Assembly: GCF_003634015.1 (NCBI RefSeq)
Contig: NZ_RBII01000002.1
Span: 1,018,004-1,082,003, forward strand
Length of the DNA stretch: 64,000 nt
From: Litorimonas taeanensis
GTDB lineage: Bacteria > Pseudomonadota > Alphaproteobacteria > Caulobacterales > Maricaulaceae
Reading direction: 5' to 3'
The translations under genes and the position numbers were made by a program. The notes beneath the pieces are model-generated. The model ran no database searches and had not been told where the DNA came from. It saw only the letters and a list, made by a program, of their open reading frames with translations. This document shows positions 16,273 to 23,185 of this stretch, in pieces. Within the stretch, counting starts at the first letter, position 1; the number at the start of each line of letters is the position of its first letter.

Positions 16273-17706
16273 ATGCGGCTCACAATTTGCGCATTATCAG
16301 CAGTATTACTATCCGGTTGTTCTTGGCTCGGTATGGGCGGCAACAGCTCCCATTATAGTTATGAGAATGGCGCAAATTGCGGACAATCCGTAACGGGCTA
16401 TAATCAAGGCGCTTATGGTTTCCAAGCCAGCGCGGCTGCTCAGGGTTACGGATATGGCGGTTGCGGCTTCGGCGCGGGCCAAAGCGGTGTTTATGGTCAA
16501 AATGCTTATGGCGGCATTTATGGACAAACTGGCGGCGGCCTGTATGGACAATCTGCTTATGGTCAGGCTGGCTATGGACAAACAGGATTTGGTCAAGGTG
16601 GATTAGGTCAAGCCGGGTTAGGTCAAGCCAATGGTGGATTTGGCCAAGGTGGTTATACTCAAGGTGGATATACCCAAGGTGCATACACTCAAAATGGACT
16701 AGGCGGCCAAATGGGTTATGGTCAAATGGGTGCTGGTAGCTATGGCGCGCAAGGCATGAGTGCCGGACTGGCAGCTAATGGTGTTGGCGGATCATATAAC
16801 GCCTCAGGTTTTAGTACGACGACGCTTGGCACAGGGGCGCCTTACGGTTCCGCATATGCGAGCAATGTATATGGCGGCGGTCAATATGTGAACGGCGCCT
16901 ATGTGCAAAATGTACAAGGCAGTGCAATCTACGTCCCTCAGCCATATCCAGCATATTACAGCACTAGGGCATATGGGGCGTCATCGCAGTTTAGAGGGGC
17001 ATACGGATCCTCATATGGTTATGGCGGCGGCTATAGCGGCGGGACAGCTCTTCCTTTTGGTTTCGAAGTGGGTGCAGGTACATCCTTTGATGTAGGGGGG
17101 GATATTTTCACGCCAAAAGGCGCAGGCCCTGCATTGGGGGCTCCATCCGTCAACACAGGTGGGTCAGATGGCATCAGCTATAGTGACGCATTTGGTCAGT
17201 CTAAGACAATTGGCGGTGCTTTGACATATGATGTGTCGCGTAACACAACCTTGTTGGGCGGCGTTGAGTATTCAACCGCAAATGGCCAGTCTGTAGAGAA
17301 CTACCAGACTGTTGACGCTCGCGGATCATTTGAAGGCCTAGATGCAGAATTCTCTGATTTAGATCTTTGGACAATTGAAGGCGGAATACGTCAGTATATT
17401 GGCCAAAGCCCTGCGCTCCGTCCATATATTGGTGCGACGGCTGGTTTCACGCACAATAATGATGTGACAATGAACAGAACATACACGTCAGATGGCGCAG
17501 CGTATGACGCAACGCCATTAGAATATGTCGAAGCCGGGTGGAAGCCTACAGCTTCTGCGGTGATTGGCGCCGAAATGGCTGTTGGCTCGCGGGCGGCTAT
17601 TGGTGTCGAATCGGGCGTTCGTTGGAATGACAATATGGACACAATCTTCCCGTCTGAAGACCGCTGGAGTGTCCCTGTTAAGTTACGCGGGCGCGTTAGC
17701 TTCTAA
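16273..17706 (+). CDS. Lipobox beta-barrel protein with Gly/Gln/Tyr repeats, paralogue 2 of 3
   Basis: 477 residues. The ATG at 16273 is preferred over one 12 bp upstream because the intervening GGAG is its Shine-Dalgarno and the lipobox Cys again falls at residue 16 (LLSGCSWLG). Residues about 65-165 are a striking repeat of GYGQ/GFGQ/GLGQ and GGYTQ units. The C-terminal third resembles the neighbours (LWTIEGGIRQYI, LRPYIGATAGFTHNND, IGVESGVRW) and ends in LRGRVSF. It is probably an anchored outer-membrane barrel with a flexible extracellular or periplasmic linker. Two hairpins follow the stop. Confidence 0.75.
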   Translation: MRLTICALSAVLLSGCSWLGMGGNSSHYSYENGANCGQSVTGYNQGAYGFQASAAAQGYGYGGCGFGAGQSGVYGQNAYGGIYGQTGGGLYGQSAYGQAGYGQTGFGQGGLGQAGLGQANGGFGQGGYTQGGYTQGAYTQNGLGGQMGYGQMGAGSYGAQGMSAGLAANGVGGSYNASGFSTTTLGTGAPYGSAYASNVYGGGQYVNGAYVQNVQGSAIYVPQPYPAYYSTRAYGASSQFRGAYGSSYGYGGGYSGGTALPFGFEVGAGTSFDVGGDIFTPKGAGPALGAPSVNTGGSDGISYSDAFGQSKTIGGALTYDVSRNTTLLGGVEYSTANGQSVENYQTVDARGSFEGLDAEFSDLDLWTIEGGIRQYIGQSPALRPYIGATAGFTHNNDVTMNRTYTSDGAAYDATPLEYVEAGWKPTASAVIGAEMAVGSRAAIGVESGVRWNDNMDTIFPSEDRWSVPVKLRGRVSF

Positions 17707-17722
17707 TTCGGACACACTATTT

Positions 17723-17740
17723 CTGAAAACACGTTTTCAG
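17723..17740 (+). terminator. Hairpin after paralogue 2 (weak)
   Basis: Stem CTGAAAAC (17723-17730) with GTTTTCAG (17733-17740) and a 2-base loop, just after the stop. No T run follows, so it may be a 3' stabiliser rather than a terminator. Confidence 0.4.
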
Positions 17741-17753
17741 ATAAAGACGATTG

Positions 17754-17783
17754 AAAACCCAGCTTTCCGGCTGGGTTTTTTAA
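17754..17783 (+). terminator. Rho-independent terminator of paralogue 2
   Basis: A 10-bp stem AAAACCCAGC (17754-17763) with GCTGGGTTTT (17770-17779), followed by a T run to 17781. Confidence 0.88.
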
Positions 17784-17787
17784 TTTG

Positions 17788-17795
17788 TTAACCCT
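17788..17795 (+). promoter_or_regulatory. TTAACCCT motif upstream of paralogue 3
   Basis: Third TTAACC(A/C)T, directly after the terminator and 135 bp before the third paralogue's ATG. A further TTAA lies four bases upstream of it. Confidence 0.3.
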
Positions 17796-17930
17796 GATGT
17801 TTGACGGAATCTCAGAAAAGTTCACTTATTCCTGCCAAAGATTGGTCTTGGCCCCGCTTTTGCAAAGCCTTGTACCGACACAACTATGTGTATGGCAATT
17901 GTGCCACATTGGAACACAGGGATGAAAGCA

Positions 17931-18755
17931 ATGCGAATTCTACTACTTGGCGCAGCAACGGTTGCGCTTTCAGGATGTTCTTTCCTCGGCCTCGGCGGCG
18001 GAAAAAACTATGACCACCATGATGCAAATACAGGCTATTATGGAACAGAGCCCTCACACAATACATGCGCAAGCGGTCAATGCTTGTCACGTTGGAATAT
18101 TGAAGGCGGCCTAGGAATAGGGGCGGATGTTTCAGGTGATATCGTTTCAGGATCAAATGTAGCTGCAGCAGGTACATTTAATGACGTAAGCTTTAACGAT
18201 GCATATAACCCCGCTTTCCGCGGTGAAGCAGGCGTTTCTTATGCTTTGAACCCAAACCGTAAAGTAACAGCGACAGGCTTTTACAGCAAAGCTGAATCGT
18301 CTGGCACACGTGACCTAGGTACACTTGCAGGCCCTGCAGGTAACTTAAATGGTGAGCTAACAGATCTCGAAACTTATGGTGCTGAACTTGGTTTGCGCCA
18401 ATATTTCAAACCTCAACAAGGTTGGTTGCTAAAGAGCTACCGCCCTTATGTTGAAGGCCGCGTTGGTGCGACACACAATAATGATGTTGCGCTTACTAAC
18501 CTAACAACTGGCGGCGCAGCTTATGCTCCAGGTGACATCGCTCTTTACGATAGCGGTTGGAATGCGCATGCAGCCGGTCTTGCAGGTGTTGAAGTGCCAT
18601 TGTCAAAATACTCAACACTCGCGCTTGAGACAGGTGTACGTTACACACAAAAATTCGATCAGTCATCAGCAACGCCAGCAGCCTTTAACGGTATTAATGA
18701 CGGCGATGCACGGATTGTTGTGCCTGTCACACTCCGCGGTCGCTATCGCTTCTAG
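17931..18755 (+). CDS. Lipobox beta-barrel protein, paralogue 3 of 3
   Basis: 274 residues, the shortest paralogue and lacking the low-complexity linker. The ATG at 17931 gives lipobox ALSGCSFLG with Cys16 and has AGGG nine bases upstream; upstream in-frame ATGs at 17886 and 17922 are less consistent. The barrel part starts almost at once (WNIEGGLGIGADVSGDI) and includes YGAELGLRQYF, YRPYVEGRVGATHNND, LALETGVRYTQ and the terminal LRGRYRF. It looks like the minimal form of the family. Unknown function. Confidence 0.77.
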   Translation: MRILLLGAATVALSGCSFLGLGGGKNYDHHDANTGYYGTEPSHNTCASGQCLSRWNIEGGLGIGADVSGDIVSGSNVAAAGTFNDVSFNDAYNPAFRGEAGVSYALNPNRKVTATGFYSKAESSGTRDLGTLAGPAGNLNGELTDLETYGAELGLRQYFKPQQGWLLKSYRPYVEGRVGATHNNDVALTNLTTGGAAYAPGDIALYDSGWNAHAAGLAGVEVPLSKYSTLALETGVRYTQKFDQSSATPAAFNGINDGDARIVVPVTLRGRYRF

Positions 18756-18869
18756 GGCCTGACTTTTCAGTCACGCTTAAAGCATTAGGCTTTAATTTAT
18801 ACAGGCTCCCTACTTTTCCAAGTGGGGGGCGCTAAATTTACTCTGATGGATATGCAAATGTCAGTCAGA

Positions 18870-18885
18870 CAAGACACGTGTCTTG
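18870..18885. promoter_or_regulatory. 16-bp perfect palindrome
   Basis: CAAGACACGTGTCTTG is a perfect dyad between paralogue 3 and the following terminator. It may be an operator or an RNA hairpin; nothing else marks its role. Confidence 0.35.
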
Positions 18886-18929
18886 CTACCTCATTTATTT
18901 GCTCATCCCATATAAATGTTCTGAATATG

Positions 18930-18960
18930 AAAAAGCCCGCCAAGATTTGGCGGGCTTTTT
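18930..18960. terminator. Bidirectional terminator, paralogue 3 / fliJ-like
   Basis: A 14-bp perfect stem (18930-18943 with 18947-18960, loop GAT), A-rich on one side and T-rich on the other, between convergent genes. Confidence 0.92.
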
Positions 18961-18982
18961 TATTTGAAATGGGAAGCGGGGG

Positions 18983-19357
18983 CTATCCAATGCGGCGTTG
19001 CATTGCTTTTTCAGCTTTTGCAGCCAAGCGGCGGGCTCTTACACGTTCGAAACTATCCAAGGCGTCGAGGGCAATTCGAAGATCTGCAGATAAAGTCTGC
19101 GTTTGCTCGGTAATGTCATCGAGTGAACGTCGAATATTGGCTTTGCGCGTGATTACTGAGTTGGCATATGAGCCATAAGCGACATAACCCTCTTTTTGTG
19201 CGTTTGGATCGACTTGGTCTTCTGGCACACTATCATTAAGTTTGCGGATTTGACGTTCTAAATCTTCGCGTGTCGCTTCTAATACGCTGATGCGTTTTTG
19301 TAGTTCTGAAATTGCAAACCGCGTTTTCTGCACGGATTTATCCATAGAATGTGCCAT
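18983..19357 (-). CDS. FliJ-like coiled-coil protein
   Basis: 124 residues, almost entirely heptad-like: ELQKRISVLEATREDLERQIRKL in the first half and LDDITEQTQTLSADLRIALDALDSFERVRARRLAAKAEKA in the second. Length and composition fit the flagellar export chaperone FliJ. It is divergent from ctrA, and fliJ/fliI genes next to ctrA are known in alphaproteobacteria (recalled, not checked). No fliI is in the window. Coiled coils resemble one another, so the name is tentative. An alternative start is M5. Confidence 0.6.
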   Translation of the reverse strand: MAHSMDKSVQKTRFAISELQKRISVLEATREDLERQIRKLNDSVPEDQVDPNAQKEGYVAYGSYANSVITRKANIRRSLDDITEQTQTLSADLRIALDALDSFERVRARRLAAKAEKAMQRRIG

Positions 19358-19710
19358 TCATGTACTCCCAATCATTTTCACCCGGGCCAATTTCAGCCCA
19401 AAATTTGCAAAAAATGCAAATGAGATAACCTCGTAAACCTATTTTGGCTTATCGCTTTTATCTCTCCTACTGAGCTTGTTAGAGCATTAGGCTTTCGATT
19501 CTATGAAAAGACAGGGTTAAAAAAAATTAGGACTTTTTCAGATTATTTTGGCGATTCAGTACGAATTTAACGATTTTACTGCGGTTTATCGCCCTTTTCT
19601 GTCTAATGATTAACGCTGTTAACATTTGCTTTACGGGATTCCCTTACCGCTAGAAGTCCATTAACCATGTCTCTAAGGCTAAGAGACAGTGATTCGCCTG
19701 GGAGGGAATT
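19358..19710. promoter_or_regulatory. ctrA upstream region (353 bp) with GANTC sites and TTAA motifs
   Basis: No gene. It contains four GANTC sites (19497, 19553, 19637, 19691), a TTAA-N5-TTAA dyad (19610-19622) and TTAACCAT (19661-19668), ending in a GGAGGG Shine-Dalgarno (19701-19706). In Caulobacter the ctrA promoters are controlled by CcrM methylation of GANTC and by CtrA itself, so the same logic is inferred here. The N5 spacing differs from the consensus N7. Confidence 0.55.
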
Positions 19711-20406
19711 ATGCGCGTTCTTCTAATTGAAGATGATAGTGCGACAGCACAAGGCATCGAATTGATGCTAAAAACCGAAGGGTTCAACGTTTATACGACG
19801 GACCTTGGAGAAGAGGGTGTCGATCTTGGCAAACTCTATGACTATGATATTATCCTACTTGACCTGAACTTACCCGATATGCCGGGCTTCGATGTTCTTA
19901 AGACGCTACGTATGGCAAAGGTCAATACACCTATCTTTATTCTATCGGGTACAAGCGATATCGATTCAAAAGTTCGCGGTCTTGGTACTGGGGCTGATGA
20001 TTTCATGACAAAGCCATTCCACAAAGACGAATTGGTGGCGCGTATTCACGCTGTTGTCCGTCGTTCAAAAGGCCACAGCCAATCTGTTATCACAACAGGC
20101 GATATCAAAGTGAACCTTGATGCTAAAACTGTTGAAGTGGGCGACCACCGGGTTCACCTAACGGGCAAAGAATACCAAATGCTAGAATTGCTTTCTTTAC
20201 GTAAGGGAACAACTCTGACGAAAGAAATGTTTTTAAACCACCTCTATGGCGGTATGGATGAACCAGAGTTGAAAATCATCGACGTCTTTATATGTAAGTT
20301 ACGTAAGAAGCTGGCCTCTGCGACGCAGGGCGATCATTACATCGAAACTGTTTGGGGACGTGGCTATGTGCTTCGTGACCCTGCTAAAGATAAAATGAGC
20401 GCTTAA
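19711..20406 (+). CDS. ctrA: Cell-cycle response regulator CtrA
   Basis: OmpR-family master regulator of the alphaproteobacterial cell cycle and motility. 231 residues: receiver domain 1-118 with acidic pocket Asp8-Asp9, phospho-acceptor Asp51 (as in Caulobacter), the Ser/Thr switch in ILSGTSD and Lys in TKPF; winged-helix domain from about 125 to 222 ([46 protein letters not shown]). The C-terminus ends ...KMSA, resembling the hydrophobic Ala-Ala ClpXP signal only in part. A strong Shine-Dalgarno precedes it and two terminators follow. Confidence 0.97.
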   Translation: MRVLLIEDDSATAQGIELMLKTEGFNVYTTDLGEEGVDLGKLYDYDIILLDLNLPDMPGFDVLKTLRMAKVNTPIFILSGTSDIDSKVRGLGTGADDFMTKPFHKDELVARIHAVVRRSKGHSQSVITTGDIKVNLDAKTVEVGDHRVHLTGKEYQMLELLSLRKGTTLTKEMFLNHLYGGMDEPELKIIDVFICKLRKKLASATQGDHYIETVWGRGYVLRDPAKDKMSA

Positions 20407-20423
20407 AAAGCCATTTGAGTAAT

Positions 20424-20446
20424 AAATGCCGAGGATCGGCATTTTT
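20424..20446 (+). terminator. First terminator after ctrA
   Basis: A 9-bp stem AAATGCCGA (20424-20432) with TCGGCATTT (20436-20444), loop GGA, followed by Ts. Confidence 0.8.
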
Positions 20447-20474
20447 GCGGAGAGGACCTCCCACTCTCGAATTC

Positions 20475-20501
20475 AACCCCGCTTAGCCAGCGGGGTTTTT
20501 T
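20475..20501 (+). terminator. Second terminator after ctrA
   Basis: Stem AACCCCGCT (20475-20483) with AGCGGGGTT (20489-20497) followed by a T run. Tandem with the preceding hairpin. Confidence 0.88.
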
Positions 20502-20551
20502 ATTACAGACTGCGCCCTTGCTTTACGCAGGTTTTCCCCCACATAACGCGC

Positions 20552-21499
20552 ATGACAAAATCATCCCCGCATATTGCTGACCTTGACGCTCAATCTGATA
20601 ATGAAGTCACAGTTTTTCAACTGCATGAACAACCCGTGCGCGGCAGAGCTGTCCATTTAGGGGAGGCCTTACATCAGGCCTTAACAGGACCAAATGGCGA
20701 GCCGCGCTATCCAGATCCGATTGCACGCTTGCTGGGCGAGGCGATGTTAATTGGCGCGCTCGTGACGCAAGCTCTAAAATTTAAGGGCCGATTGGTTGTG
20801 CAGTGTCACGGTACCAATAAAGGCGCGATTAGCCTTCTGATGGCAGATTGCACAACGGAAGGTGATATTCGAGGTTATGCCCGTTGGGATGAGGCCACGC
20901 TGAAAGAAACTTTGCTTGATAACCGTAATCCGGGGGCGGATGTATTACTGGGCGAAGGGACATTTTCTATGACCATCGATCAAGGTCCAGACATGGACCA
21001 ATACCAAGGATTGGCCGCTATCCAAGGACAGCGCTTATCAGAATGTGCCGAACATTATTTTAAACAGTCAGAGCAAATCCCCACGGCGATTAAGCTCGCT
21101 GTTGGGCAGGTCCAATCTACTGAAGACGCTCCGACTTGGCGAGGCGGTGGCATGATGATCCAAAAAATTGCGAATGATACGGCACGTGGCGATACAGAAA
21201 ATGCTTGGGCTACAGCACAGTCTCTATTCGCAACTATCAGCGATGCCGAGCTGATTGACCCAGATTTGGCTCAAAATCGTTTGCTTTACCGATTATTCCA
21301 CGAAGATGGTGTTCGTGTCGTGGAAACGCACAAAATTTCAGGAAAGTGTAGATGCTCCCGTGAACGACTGGAAACAACTTTACGCAGTTTTGACGCCGCC
21401 GCGTTGAAAGATATGGCAGAAGACGGAAAAGCGATTAAGGCCAATTGCGAGTTCTGCGCAACTGACTACGTGTTTGAACTCGCAGATATTTCTGGTTAG
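20552..21499 (+). CDS. hslO: Redox-regulated chaperone Hsp33
   Basis: Holdase activated by oxidation and unfolding of its zinc-binding C-terminus. 315 residues from the ATG at 20552; this start places TVFQLHEQPVRGRAVHLG at the family position, whereas in-frame codons further upstream run through the ctrA terminator. Zinc cysteines are C-x-C in GKCRCSRER and C-x-x-C in CEFCATDY. No clear Shine-Dalgarno. It ends 6 bp before the convergent trkH stop. Confidence 0.93.
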   Translation: MTKSSPHIADLDAQSDNEVTVFQLHEQPVRGRAVHLGEALHQALTGPNGEPRYPDPIARLLGEAMLIGALVTQALKFKGRLVVQCHGTNKGAISLLMADCTTEGDIRGYARWDEATLKETLLDNRNPGADVLLGEGTFSMTIDQGPDMDQYQGLAAIQGQRLSECAEHYFKQSEQIPTAIKLAVGQVQSTEDAPTWRGGGMMIQKIANDTARGDTENAWATAQSLFATISDAELIDPDLAQNRLLYRLFHEDGVRVVETHKISGKCRCSRERLETTLRSFDAAALKDMAEDGKAIKANCEFCATDYVFELADISG

Positions 21500-21505
21500 G
21501 CTGTC

Positions 21506-22972
21506 TTAAGTCCGCCAAAAAGCGGGGTTTAAAATTACGAGCGCGGTAATAATTTCAAGGCGGCCTACAATCATGGCCGTCATCAGCACCCATTTGGCTG
21601 AAGCTGGTAAAGATTGGTAGGTACCCGCAGGCCCAATAATCTCCCCCAGCCCGGGCCCAACATTGGCCACAGCGCTGCCAGCCCCTGACCAAGCCGTGAT
21701 TGGATCTAACCCAATGAAAGACAGGGCTATGGCCGTAACCGCAAAGGTTAGAAAAAATAAAAAGAAGTAGCTTAAGATGGAAAATACCACGGATTCCGGT
21801 AAGGGCGCGCCTCCGTAGCGTAGAGGCGAAACGGCGTGATTACGGGGCATTTTAAACAGATAGGCTCTTAAGGCTTCAAAGGCGACCTGATAACGGAATA
21901 TTTTGATAGAGCAGGCTGTGGAGCCCGCGCAGCCGCCAATAAACATAAAAACAAAAAAAGCGCCTAAGGCAAAAGGCCCCCAACTATTATAATCTGTTGT
22001 GGCATAGCCCGTGCCAGTAACAATAGAGACCGTGTTAAAGGCGGATAGACGGAGCGCTTGCCAGAAGCTTGCTCCTTCTGCCGCACTATATTCTGATCCC
22101 GCCCAAAGCCCCAATGTAACCAGAGCAATCAAGCTGATCATAATACCAACAAAAGCTCTGACTTGGGGGTCTCTGAGAGGCGCTTTAAAATCTCCGCGCG
22201 TCATCAAAAGATACATGCCAAAGGGCATACCGCCGGCCATCATAAATGCGATGCAAACAAGGTCCGCGCCTTGATCCATAAAGCCGCCCATTGACGCATC
22301 AGATGTGGAATACCCTCCAGTGGCCAATGTTGTCATTGCATGGGCAATGGCATCAAAACCGCTCATACCCACAACCATGTAAAGAACAGTGCAAAGAATC
22401 GTCAGTCCCAAATAAATGAGGGAGATAGCCATAGCGATAGAAGCGGCGCGAGGGAGGATTTTTTCTCCCATATCAGAGCTTTCCAATCTGAAGAGCTGCA
22501 TCCCACCAATTTTCAGCATGGGAAGAATGGCCATAGCCGTGACAATAATGCCGATACCACCAATCCATTGCAGCATAGCGCGCCATAAAAGCACGCCGCG
22601 AGGCATATGGTCTAAGCCTGTTAATATAGTTGAGCCCGTAGTCGTGATGCCAGATGTGGCCTCAAATATTGCGTCAGTAATAGAAAGGCCTATTGGCTCC
22701 ATTAAAAAGGGTAGCGAAGCAAAAGCTGATAAGGCCACCCATGAAGATACAGTCAACAAAAAGGCGCCCCGAGCGCCAAGGTCGGGTTTGGGTGTATAAT
22801 TCGCCAGAGCCATTGAGACTCCGAAAAGAAAGCTGAGAATGCCTGAAATGCCAAAGCCCCGCCAAGAGAGGCCATCATGATACATGTCTACAAACATCGG
22901 AATGAACATTATCAACCCCAATGCCGCGACCATTAAGCCAACAACGAAAAATACGGGTCGTAAATCCAACAT
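21506..22972 (-). CDS. trkH: TrkH-family potassium uptake channel subunit
   Basis: 488 residues, about ten transmembrane helices in four pore repeats. Selectivity-filter segments are visible: TSGITTTGSTIL, TLATGGYSTSD, SIVTGTGYATTDY and SAVANVGPGLGEI. It mediates K+ uptake with the TrkA regulator, which is not in the window. Overlaps nothing; its promoter should lie in the 213 bp before the DPP IV gene. Confidence 0.95.
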   Translation of the reverse strand: MLDLRPVFFVVGLMVAALGLIMFIPMFVDMYHDGLSWRGFGISGILSFLFGVSMALANYTPKPDLGARGAFLLTVSSWVALSAFASLPFLMEPIGLSITDAIFEATSGITTTGSTILTGLDHMPRGVLLWRAMLQWIGGIGIIVTAMAILPMLKIGGMQLFRLESSDMGEKILPRAASIAMAISLIYLGLTILCTVLYMVVGMSGFDAIAHAMTTLATGGYSTSDASMGGFMDQGADLVCIAFMMAGGMPFGMYLLMTRGDFKAPLRDPQVRAFVGIMISLIALVTLGLWAGSEYSAAEGASFWQALRLSAFNTVSIVTGTGYATTDYNSWGPFALGAFFVFMFIGGCAGSTACSIKIFRYQVAFEALRAYLFKMPRNHAVSPLRYGGAPLPESVVFSILSYFFLFFLTFAVTAIALSFIGLDPITAWSGAGSAVANVGPGLGEIIGPAGTYQSLPASAKWVLMTAMIVGRLEIITALVILNPAFWRT

Positions 22973-23185
22973 GAGTGAAGCCTATCCCAACAGAAAAAAA
23001 CTGCAATGCTTAAGCGAAAATTTGCCCCCTCCTTTGAGAGGAAGAAATGGTTTTCTAAGGGTTTCCGCAAATAGCTATAGCATTACCAGAAAAATATATG
23101 AGAATAACTTGAACCTTATGAACGCATGATATTTAACGGCGTTAATTCTATATGGTTTTGACCTATAACCTCTGCGAGTTCGCTC

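Noticed and set aside
16480..16760. CRISPR-like repeats
   Set aside because: The periodic sequence is coding and translates to GYGQ-type units with no constant spacers.
18822..19178. 118-residue plus-strand frame
   Set aside because: It crosses a strong terminator and lies over the FliJ-like gene; treated as a shadow.
19610..19622. Canonical CtrA site in the ctrA promoter
   Set aside because: TTAA-N5-TTAA is not the N7 consensus (the same N5 form also occurs at 23133-23145), so it is noted only as a candidate.
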